Part shown: in pieces, positions 7,969-15,409 of the stretch | Layout: every line of letters starts with the position of its first letter | How positions within the stretch are numbered: position 1 is the first letter of the stretch | DNA from: Planctomycetota bacterium | GTDB taxonomy: Bacteria > Planctomycetota > UBA1135 > GCA-002686595 | Direction of reading: 5' to 3' | Assembly: GCA_023150475.1 (NCBI GenBank) | Contig: JAKLKU010000027.1 | Span: 1-61,410, forward strand | DNA: 61,410 bases | Notes under the pieces: generated by a model | Databases searched by the model: none | Told to the model about the DNA's origin: nothing | The model's input: only the letters and a program-made list of their open reading frames with translations | Made by a program: the position numbers and the translations under genes

Positions 7969-10146
7969 TCAGTCGAGCAATTCGAGCTCGAGTTCGTAGC
8001 GGGCTGATTGTTGCGCGGCGAATTCGCCGACGCTGACGCGGAGACCGACGCTCTGGCCGGACTTGGTCGATACGACGACCTCGGCGCCGTTGCCGTCGGC
8101 GTCCGGGACGTTCGACAGGACCTGGAACGAGCCGATCATTCCGAAGCTCGGCGATTCGTCGACGTCGACGCCTTCGACGTGAACCCGCAGCGTGACGCCG
8201 ACCGGCAACCGAAGATCGAACGACTCGATTGCCTGCCCATCCAGTTTCGTCACGACGATCCGCAAGCGAGGCTTCGGCAGCTCGAAGAGCTCGATCGGCG
8301 AGAATTGCGTGAGCTCGTCGGAGAGGCCACGTGACGCCACGCTGCCCAAGAGTTCGGCGTAGTCCTGCGGCTCGTCCTCCACGCGTCGGTCGACGAGCGC
8401 CCCGAGGCACGCGGCGAACGCTTGCCTGGAGACCGCGTACGCTTCGTTCGCGGACAAACTCGAGAGACCGAGGTCGGCGAGGTCCTTCGGCATGTCCGGT
8501 AGCGCGCGGTGGACCAGCCGCACCATCGTCTTCCGACCGAGCACCCGCTCGAAATCGAAGAGCGTCTCGCGCACGACGGCGCTGAGCGCCCGGAACTCCG
8601 CGAACGCCGCGAAGCTGCCGCCGGTCGCGGCCAAGTAGGCATCGTCGAAGGTCGTCTCGCCTTCGAGGTCGCGCAGGAAGAGGCCGCCGAACTCCTGCGC
8701 GAGCAATTCGCCGAACGCCGTGCGCTTGTGGAGCGTCGTGCCGAGCCAATCGGCGAGGCCCTCCTCGAACGCGGAGAACGGATGGAAGGAGTTGGCGTCG
8801 AACGACTGCCCTTCGTGGAAGAGCCAACCGTGCACGTACTCGTGCGCGATCAACGTCGCGTCGCGCGCTTCGGCTCCGTGGTTCGAGAAGCGCAGGAACC
8901 CCGTGACACGACCGCCGTCGAACGGCGCCGCGACGAACGCGCCTTGGGGGCTCGGCGAAGGCGCGTTGGTCACCGCCGGCAGCGCGACGTCGCACGCGGG
9001 CTTCTCGCCGAGCAGCTTGGCGAGTTCGCCGAACGTGCGCTCGATCTGGAACACCACGTTCGCCTGATCGAAGGCGAGCGCATCTGCCGGCTCGTTCGCC
9101 GCCGCGAGGAACTTGCCATCGACCGAGAACACGTCCGCGCCGCCGTGATCGTGCACTTCGGCGCGCGCCGTGAGCAACGCACCTTTCGGCACGTCGCCCG
9201 GAGCCGCGACACCGAGAGACCAGTGCTTGAGCGACTGCTTCTTGTCCTTGCCGGAGAGACTCGCCGCGACGTTCTTGAACGCGCGCGCCTTCGCCGTGCC
9301 CGTCTTGAACACGACTTGATCGCCGAACGCCGGGTACAGCCCGACTCCGTGACGCACGAGCGAACGCGTGTCGCGCACTTCGCCGGCGGCGGAACGCGCG
9401 TCGAGTTCGACTTCGTACGCTTGCCAGCCGTCGCGCGAGACGATCGTCACCAGCGTCACCGGCACGAGTCCGTCGCGCGTCGAGCGCCACGCGGGACGCG
9501 GCGCGCCTACCGGTTCGAATTCGCCCGACGGCAACGAAGGCGCGGACGCCTTCGCGGCCGCCGCGAGTGCGGCACCGGGTGCGACACTGGGTGCGACACT
9601 GGGTGCGACACCGAGTGCGACACTGGGCGCGGCGCCGTCGTCGAGCTCGCGTTCGCCGAGCCGCGCCGAGCTCGCGAAGCCGCGGGCGTGCGTCGCGACG
9701 ACGCGTCCGAGCGAGTCGAGCTCGAGCGCGACGCTCGCGCCGAGCACCGGCGCACCATCGAGCGAGAAACGACCGTCGAGCCGAGGCCGCGCTTCGCCGC
9801 GGCGCGTGAACGCGAGCTCGAGATCGGTCGGAACGCCGAGCGCGTCGGCGAGCGAGCGGACGTAGACGTCCGCTGCGTGCAGGTCGTCGGCCGCGAGCTC
9901 GTGCGGAGCGCCACGCAGACTCCGCAGGCGGCCTGTTTCGCGCGCGTTGCCGCCGTCGAGCGCGTTGCCGCCGTCGCGCGCGTTGCCGCCGTCGAACTCG
10001 GTCGCGCCGAGAGTGGCGCCCGCGCTCGATGCGAGTCGCTGCGCGAGCGAGGCGTCGGAACTGAAGACGACGACCTCCGGCAACGTCCGTGCGACCGGAT
10101 CCGAAACCGACGGGGCCAAGGCGGCAAAGGCTAGGAACAACGACAT
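7969..10146 (-). CDS. fungalysin/thermolysin-like metalloprotease, paralogue A
   Basis: Encodes 725 residues. ATG 10146 follows AGGAGG at 4 nt and starts a signal peptide (MSLFLAFAALAPSVS). A long propeptide-like region contains low-complexity GGNARD/GGNALD and SVAP repeats encoded by short DNA repeats. The catalytic zinc motif is H435-E-Y-V-H, and the third ligand is in EEGLADW about 23 residues later, as in gluzincins of families M4 and M36. The C-terminus is a beta-sandwich similar to pre-peptidase domains. In the three paralogues downstream of the active site a [DE]HRxxEV motif follows; here the aligned segment reads EFRALSAVV, so that histidine is missing. The ribosome binding site is inside a perfect hairpin (10147-10176). 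It is the promoter-distal member of a row of related genes. Confidence 0.8.
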   Translation of the reverse strand: MSLFLAFAALAPSVSDPVARTLPEVVVFSSDASLAQRLASSAGATLGATEFDGGNARDGGNALDGGNARETGRLRSLRGAPHELAADDLHAADVYVRSLADALGVPTDLELAFTRRGEARPRLDGRFSLDGAPVLGASVALELDSLGRVVATHARGFASSARLGERELDDGAAPSVALGVAPSVAPSVAPGAALAAAAKASAPSLPSGEFEPVGAPRPAWRSTRDGLVPVTLVTIVSRDGWQAYEVELDARSAAGEVRDTRSLVRHGVGLYPAFGDQVVFKTGTAKARAFKNVAASLSGKDKKQSLKHWSLGVAAPGDVPKGALLTARAEVHDHGGADVFSVDGKFLAAANEPADALAFDQANVVFQIERTFGELAKLLGEKPACDVALPAVTNAPSPSPQGAFVAAPFDGGRVTGFLRFSNHGAEARDATLIAHEYVHGWLFHEGQSFDANSFHPFSAFEEGLADWLGTTLHKRTAFGELLAQEFGGLFLRDLEGETTFDDAYLAATGGSFAAFAEFRALSAVVRETLFDFERVLGRKTMVRLVHRALPDMPKDLADLGLSSLSANEAYAVSRQAFAACLGALVDRRVEDEPQDYAELLGSVASRGLSDELTQFSPIELFELPKPRLRIVVTKLDGQAIESFDLRLPVGVTLRVHVEGVDVDESPSFGMIGSFQVLSNVPDADGNGAEVVVSTKSGQSVGLRVSVGEFAAQQSARYELELELLD

Positions 10147-10176
10147 GTGACCTCCTCTCGCGTTCCAGGAGGTCAC
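10147..10176 (-). promoter_or_regulatory. perfect 10-bp hairpin sequestering the Shine-Dalgarno of metalloprotease A
   Basis: In the mRNA GTGACCTCCT pairs perfectly with AGGAGGTCAC across a 10-nt loop, and the second arm, which contains the whole AGGAGG, abuts the ATG. Translation should be off while the stem is closed. Alternatively the dyad could be a protein operator at the DNA level. Confidence 0.65.
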
Positions 10177-10236
10177 GCGCGAAGTGGCTCGACGACCCAC
10201 GAGGTTTCCGCCGAATGCCGAGGGCGGACGGCTCGT

Positions 10237-12510
10237 TCAGGGATCGAGCCGCTCGAGCGTGAGGTCGTACCGACCAGGCTCACCCTCCGCCGCGGAGACG
10301 TCGATCTTCAAGATCGGCCCGACCGGATCGACCAGCATCGAGATCTTGGTGCCGTCCGCGGAGATCACGAGGTCCTCGAGGATCACGTTCGTGAGCACCA
10401 CGCTGGGTCGAAATCCTTCGCGACCTCGCACGACGACGCGCATCGAATCGTCCTCGTCGACCGACAACGAGAAGCGATGGTGCAACGCGGGATCGGGATC
10501 GACGATGCGCGTGCGCAAGGTGAGCTTCGGCTTCAGCCCAGTGGTGAAGTTCTGCATGATCCCGATCTTGCCCGGAGCGTTGATGACCCCACGCGCCGTC
10601 GCGGCCCCGATCACCGCGAGTCGCAGGCGCTGGTCCTCGGCCTTCGACTTGCCGAGATCGCTCGCCGCGAACGAGAGCCCCGTGACGAAGTTCACGGCGA
10701 CCGAACGCGTGATCGCTTCGGCGGTGGCGACCGAGTAACTCAGGTTCGAGGCTTCCGCAGTCGTGCGCGCGAGCTTCGGCAGCACGGCGAACGCCAGACG
10801 TTCGGCCGTCTTGGTGCCTTCGAGTTCGCGCACGTCCTGTAGGACCGCGGCGAAGACCTCGCCGAGCCGATGGTCGTCGGGCAAGTCGCTCGGCGAGCTC
10901 GCGCTCGCTTCGTCGAACGCGCGATCGAGGTGCTCGCCATCGGCGAAGTCGCGCGCAGGCACGCCGTAGGCCTGCTCGACGCAACGACCGACGACCGTGT
11001 CCTTCTGCTTCGCCGCGGCGAAGAAGTCGGCGATGCCCTCGCGGACGGCGGTGATCGGATGGAAGGAGGTCTCGAGCGACGAAACGCTCTCGAAGTGCAT
11101 CACGGCGTGCATCCACTCGTGGCCGATGATCGCCGGATCGCGCGACATGTCGACGTCGTCCGGCCCGTTGAACAGCTCGGTGAGCACGATTCCCGCGGTC
11201 GTGGTCTGACCGACGACGTTGGTCGGCGTGAAGAACGAAATGGGCTTGGCGGCGAGTGCGTTGACGATCACCGGCATCGCGAAGTCCGGACCGGGCTGGA
11301 CGCCGAGCGCCTGCTTCAGGTGTTTGCCGAACGATTCGAGTTGGAACGCCGTGTTCGCGACGTCGAAGTGATCCGCCGCGACGCCGAGAGGCGGGAAGAG
11401 GAAATTGCCGCTCTGCACGACGATGTCGGTGCCGCTCGCCCCGACAACGTCCGCGCGAGCGAACACCGGACTGCCTTCGGGGCGCGCCGGGAAGAGCGGT
11501 ACCCCGTCGACAGCCCACGTCTTGAGCTTCTGCGTCTTCGCTTTGCCGACGAGCGCGGCAGCGACGTTCTTGAAACCACTCGCCTTGGCCGCGCCGGTCT
11601 TGAACGGCACCACGTCGACGCCGGTCGGATAGAGGCCCGTGCCGCGTTCGATCTCGTCACGGACGCGCAGCCACCGGGATTCGCTCGCGAGCCGAGCGTC
11701 GACGTCGATCGTCCAAGCTTCGAAACAGCCGTCGTCGCCTTCGGTGGTCGGGTACACGAAGCGCCACGTCGGCACGAGGCCACCGTCGACTGCCGTCCAG
11801 ATGCGCGTCGCGTTCGGCGCCGGCGGTTCGTCGCCGTCGGGCCGAGCGAGCGCGAGGCGTTGCTCGGACACAGCCGCTCGAGCCGCGGCACGCGCGGTCG
11901 TCGAGTCGAGCTCGAACTCGCCGAGCTCCGTCGCGCCGCGCCCACCGCGCACACGGGCGCCGACGATGCGGCCGAGCTCGTCGAACATCACGTGTGCTTC
12001 GACGCCGAACACTTCGAGCCCGTCGTGGCGAAACGTCGCGTGCACGCGCGGACGCGGGCCGGCGCGCAGCTCGAGGACCGGCGCGAGGTCCGGCGCGAGG
12101 CCGAACACGGCGCCGAAGCGAGTCACGAGCTCGCGCGCGGCCGCGACCGGCTCGTCGGCGAGCGCGAGCCGGCCGCCGTGAAGCTGCCCCACCGCGCCGT
12201 TCTCGGGCGAGACGATCCATTCGAATGGCCGCTCGGCCAGCGCCTGCAGCTCGGCGAACCCGGCAGCGGCTTGCGTGGCGAGCGACGGCCGCTCGGACTC
12301 GAAGAAGACGAGTCCCGTCGTATCGCGCGACTCGGCAGGTCGAGCGGATGCGGAGCCGACGAATACGGCCCCGGGCGACACGACCCCGGGCGACGCGGCG
12401 CCGATCGACACGGCGCCGATCGACACGGCGCCGAGCGACACGGCGCCGAGCGACACAGCGCTGAGAGACACGACGCCGGCGGACGACAAGATCAAGGTGT
12501 TGGTCGACAT
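10237..12510 (-). CDS. fungalysin/thermolysin-like metalloprotease, paralogue B
   Basis: Encodes 757 residues from ATG 12510, preceded by GAGGAG at 5 nt. The hydrophobic N-terminus is built from a repeated pentapeptide of the form VS[LI]GA, encoded by 15-bp tandem repeats. A propeptide-like region is followed by the zinc site H464-E-W-M-H and, downstream, REGIADFF with the presumed third ligand glutamate. DDHRLGEVF then matches the fungalysin H-x-x-G-x-V element that carries a catalytic histidine. A C-terminal beta-sandwich ends the protein. By family it would be a secreted zinc endopeptidase. Related to its neighbours but clearly diverged; 90 bp separate its stop from the start of paralogue A, so co-transcription is possible. 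Confidence 0.85.
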   Translation of the reverse strand: MSTNTLILSSAGVVSLSAVSLGAVSLGAVSIGAVSIGAASPGVVSPGAVFVGSASARPAESRDTTGLVFFESERPSLATQAAAGFAELQALAERPFEWIVSPENGAVGQLHGGRLALADEPVAAARELVTRFGAVFGLAPDLAPVLELRAGPRPRVHATFRHDGLEVFGVEAHVMFDELGRIVGARVRGGRGATELGEFELDSTTARAAARAAVSEQRLALARPDGDEPPAPNATRIWTAVDGGLVPTWRFVYPTTEGDDGCFEAWTIDVDARLASESRWLRVRDEIERGTGLYPTGVDVVPFKTGAAKASGFKNVAAALVGKAKTQKLKTWAVDGVPLFPARPEGSPVFARADVVGASGTDIVVQSGNFLFPPLGVAADHFDVANTAFQLESFGKHLKQALGVQPGPDFAMPVIVNALAAKPISFFTPTNVVGQTTTAGIVLTELFNGPDDVDMSRDPAIIGHEWMHAVMHFESVSSLETSFHPITAVREGIADFFAAAKQKDTVVGRCVEQAYGVPARDFADGEHLDRAFDEASASSPSDLPDDHRLGEVFAAVLQDVRELEGTKTAERLAFAVLPKLARTTAEASNLSYSVATAEAITRSVAVNFVTGLSFAASDLGKSKAEDQRLRLAVIGAATARGVINAPGKIGIMQNFTTGLKPKLTLRTRIVDPDPALHHRFSLSVDEDDSMRVVVRGREGFRPSVVLTNVILEDLVISADGTKISMLVDPVGPILKIDVSAAEGEPGRYDLTLERLDP
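12376..12480 (-). repeat. seven 15-bp tandem repeats inside the signal peptide of paralogue B
   Basis: Seven imperfect copies of a 15-bp unit (plus strand CGACACGGCGCCGAT and variants) encode pentapeptides such as VSLGA, VSIGA and VSPGA. The unit is a multiple of three, so copy-number change would lengthen or shorten the hydrophobic core without breaking the frame. Confidence 0.85.
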
Positions 12511-12897
12511 GGCTGCTCCTCGGATTCCCCTGACCGAGAGCCACGCGCGGAGCACGCGGATGAACCACCGGGAATCTCGCGAATCCGCCGTTTCGACCCC
12601 GCCAGCGGAGTCTGACCCACTCGACCGTCGATCGGCGACGCCGAAATCACGGCGACCGCGAGCGGCCGTGCGCACGCCTCGGCAGTGGCCGCGACGGGCG
12701 ACGCCGGTACCTCCGACTCGACGCTGCGGCGAGTTCAGTTCGTGCTGGCGAGCTCGGTCCGTGCGGCCGTGCGGCGCCAGTCGCGTGTCGCCGAGTCCGG
12801 GGCTCGGCCGAAACTCGGCCGAAGCTCGGCCGGGGCTCGGCCGGCTGGCGAGCCGCGCACCCGTCGAGGCGGCCCGCGACTCGCCGTCTCCCGCCGA
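12511..12897. other. 387-bp intergenic region between paralogues C and B
   Basis: No credible gene. It holds the promoter side of paralogue B. At 12564-12576 is ACCACCGGGAATC, a 13-mer that recurs at 15301-15313 in the control region of paralogue C. Near 12800-12850 there are four to five near copies of a 10-bp unit containing GCTCGGCCG. Confidence 0.5.
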
Positions 12898-15042
12898 TCA
12901 GATGTCGAGAGTCAACGTGTACGCGCCCAGGGCACCCACCGTGCCCAGCGTGAACGCGTACGTTTCGTTGGCATCCGTGCAGGTCGCGTGGATGGTCAGC
13001 TTCTCGCCGTTCGCCGAGACGTCGAGGTCGAAGTCGGTGAGCGTTCCGAGGATCAGGTCGAACTCCGGCTGGACGCCGCCCTTCGCCTTGACCGACAGCG
13101 TCAACTTCGAGTTGAGCGGCGCGGTGAACGCGTACACGTGATCGGTGCCGGCGACCACGAACTCCGACGGGATCTTGAGCTTGCCCTTCGGAAGCGACGC
13201 GAGATCGATGATGTTCGCGGCGCCCGCGGCCTCGGAATCGCCGATGCCGCGCGCCGCCGCCGCGCCGTGGATCGCGCCCAAGTTCTTGCCGCCTGCTTGT
13301 TCGTCCGCCGCGAGCATGCCGGTGAAGAACTCGTTGCAGAACGCCTGGGTCGCGTCGAAGGCGTTGTTCGCATCGACGTTCGCGAACCCGATGCTCGCCA
13401 TGTCGTTCGCGATGAACGGCAGAGCGTCGTAGACGAGCCGCATCGACTTCTTCGTGCCGAGCTCGAAACGCAGGTCGGTCATGAAGCAGCCGAAGACTTC
13501 GCCGAGCCGGTGTTCCTCGGGCAGGCCCGACTGCGTCAGCGCGACGGCGTCCGCGAACGTCGTCAGCAAGTGATCGTCGTCGGCGAGATCGCGCGCGATG
13601 CCGATGCCTTGGTAGATGTGCTCGATGTAACGCGCGAGCACCGTGTCCTTCTGTTTCGCGAGCGCGAAGAAGTCGGCGATCGCTTCGTTCGCGGCGCGTG
13701 TCGGGTAATCGACCGGATCCTCGAAGCTCTCGCCTTCGAAGTGCGTCCACGCGTGCGTGTACTCGTGGTCGACGACGCTGGGATCGCGCGAGAAGTCGGC
13801 TTCGACGGACCCGAGTTGTTCGTTGTCGAAGAACACCATGAACCCATCGGTGTGCCCGTCGGGGAACGTCGAGGGCGTGAAGAACGCGTTCAGCGTCGTG
13901 TCCTTGACGTTGACGACGAGCGGCATGGCGAAGTTGCTGCCGAGCTCGTGCCCGAGGTTCTTCTTCAAGTGCAGGTACGCCGCATTGATCTCGAAACCGG
14001 TGTTGGCGACGTCGAACGCGTCCGCTTGCAGTAGCGGGTCGAACACGAACTTGCCGTTCGCCACGAAGGGGTCGTTGCCCGTGTCGTCGAAGACGTCGAA
14101 CCGCGCACCGGTCATGAAACCCTTCGCGAGGTTCACCGGCGCGCCGATGCCGAGCGACCAGTCCTTCAGCTTCTGCGACTTCGCTTTGCCGGCGATCGCG
14201 GCGTCCATCGACTTGTAGGTCGAGCACTTCGCGGAGCCGGTCGAGAACGGGACCGTCTGACCGAAGAACGGGTATTGCCCGGTGCCCGAGTACGCGCGAT
14301 CGACGGTGCGCAAGAGCTCGCCGGAACGCGCATCGACGTAGAACGAATACGCTTCGCCTTGGCGCGCCGAGACGAACTCGACGCGTTGCGCGGGCACGAG
14401 CCCACCGTCGCGCGCGAGCCACACGCGCCACACCCGCGGCGGGTCGCCGGCGAACGTCGCGAGTTTGCCGAGTCGGGCGCGATGCGCGCCGAGCGCCTTG
14501 CTCGCCGCGAGTTCTGCGCTCGACGCGTCGCGTTCGAAACCGCCGAGCTCGGTCGCCGATCCGCCGAGCTCGGTCGCCGATCCGCCGCGCACTTCCGCCG
14601 CGACGATGCGGCTCTGCGCGTCGAAGGACACGATCGCGGAGAACCCTTCGATCGGCACGCCGCCCTTCGCGAAGCTCACGTACACCCGGAGCGGCGTTTC
14701 GCCTCGCACGCGCGTCGTCGTCTCGAGACCACGCGCGAATCCGAAGACCTCCGCGTACGCGTCGAGGAACTCGAGCGCGGCGAGCTCCGGACTCGCGGCG
14801 CCCGTGCGCAGCGCGCCGCCGTGGATGCCGCGCGCGACGGAGCCGTCCGCGGCGCGGCGCGCGCGGAACGCGGCGTCGGCGCACGCGTTCAGCCGTTCGA
14901 ACGCCGCGCGCGCGTCCCCGGCGAGCGACGCTTCGGCACCGACGACGCGCAACCCGTCCGCGAGCGGGGCCCGAGCGGCGGCGGACGGAGCGACGGCGGA
15001 GAGAAAGATGGCGATCGGCAATCCGTTCAGCGTGTGGAGCAT
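12898..15042 (-). CDS. fungalysin/thermolysin-like metalloprotease, paralogue C
   Basis: Encodes 714 residues from ATG 15042, with a signal peptide in the first 23 residues (LPIAIFLSAVAPSAAARA). The prodomain has an FTP/PepSY-like strand pattern (VYVSFAKGGVPIEGFSAIV) and a direct 7-residue duplication GGSATEL. Zinc ligands are H426-E-Y-T-H and the glutamate in NEAIADFF, followed by EEHRLGEVF, which supplies the second catalytic histidine expected for M36. The last 120 residues form a pre-peptidase-like beta-sandwich (VYAFTAPLNSKLTLSV). This copy keeps every motif expected of an active enzyme. It is a secreted endopeptidase by inference. Divergent from the ASPIC/UnbV gene at 15410, with which it shares a 367-bp control region. 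Confidence 0.87.
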   Translation of the reverse strand: MLHTLNGLPIAIFLSAVAPSAAARAPLADGLRVVGAEASLAGDARAAFERLNACADAAFRARRAADGSVARGIHGGALRTGAASPELAALEFLDAYAEVFGFARGLETTTRVRGETPLRVYVSFAKGGVPIEGFSAIVSFDAQSRIVAAEVRGGSATELGGSATELGGFERDASSAELAASKALGAHRARLGKLATFAGDPPRVWRVWLARDGGLVPAQRVEFVSARQGEAYSFYVDARSGELLRTVDRAYSGTGQYPFFGQTVPFSTGSAKCSTYKSMDAAIAGKAKSQKLKDWSLGIGAPVNLAKGFMTGARFDVFDDTGNDPFVANGKFVFDPLLQADAFDVANTGFEINAAYLHLKKNLGHELGSNFAMPLVVNVKDTTLNAFFTPSTFPDGHTDGFMVFFDNEQLGSVEADFSRDPSVVDHEYTHAWTHFEGESFEDPVDYPTRAANEAIADFFALAKQKDTVLARYIEHIYQGIGIARDLADDDHLLTTFADAVALTQSGLPEEHRLGEVFGCFMTDLRFELGTKKSMRLVYDALPFIANDMASIGFANVDANNAFDATQAFCNEFFTGMLAADEQAGGKNLGAIHGAAAARGIGDSEAAGAANIIDLASLPKGKLKIPSEFVVAGTDHVYAFTAPLNSKLTLSVKAKGGVQPEFDLILGTLTDFDLDVSANGEKLTIHATCTDANETYAFTLGTVGALGAYTLTLDI

Positions 15043-15409
15043 GGCGTGAGTCGTGTTCGTCTCGAGGAGCGTCGTGCGAGTCGCGCGGATTCCCCGCGGT
15101 CGTTCGAGGGCTCGTGTTGAAGCCCGTCGATGGATGGCGAGAGCTCGCGTCGGAGCCCTCTAGTGTAATCGGAGTCGTGCTCGGCGATCGGCGCCGGCCG
15201 GTCGTCGCTCGCCGCCAGGCCAGACGGCGTGATGCCAGACGGCGTGACGGCGGACGGCGCGCCGCGTGGACGCAGTGCAACGCGCGAATCCGGCGCGGCG
15301 ACCACCGGGAATCGCAGTATTCGCGCGGCGCGCTCGGATCACGATTCGGCCGCGGCGCGCCGGAAGCGCTGCCCGGCGGAAGGCTCGGCGCGGGTGGTAG
15401 CATGCGTGC
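15043..15409. other. divergent control region with short repeats
   Basis: No gene is visible. Contents: the 13-mer ACCACCGGGAATC at 15301-15313 (also at 12564), a duplicated 15-bp unit GCCAGACGGCGTGAT near 15225-15255 with degenerate follow-on copies, and the -10-like box of the rightward gene at 15398. Confidence 0.5.
15398..15403 (+). promoter_or_regulatory. putative -10 box (TAGCAT), leaderless start of ASPIC/UnbV gene
   Basis: TAGCAT is followed by 6 nt and the ATG at 15410. This is the same geometry as at five other genes in the window. No Shine-Dalgarno precedes the ATG. Confidence 0.4.

Noticed and set aside
12511..12897. Gene in the 387-bp gap between metalloproteases B and C
   Set aside because: Frames here are repeat-driven (GCTCGGCCG units) and lack start signals.
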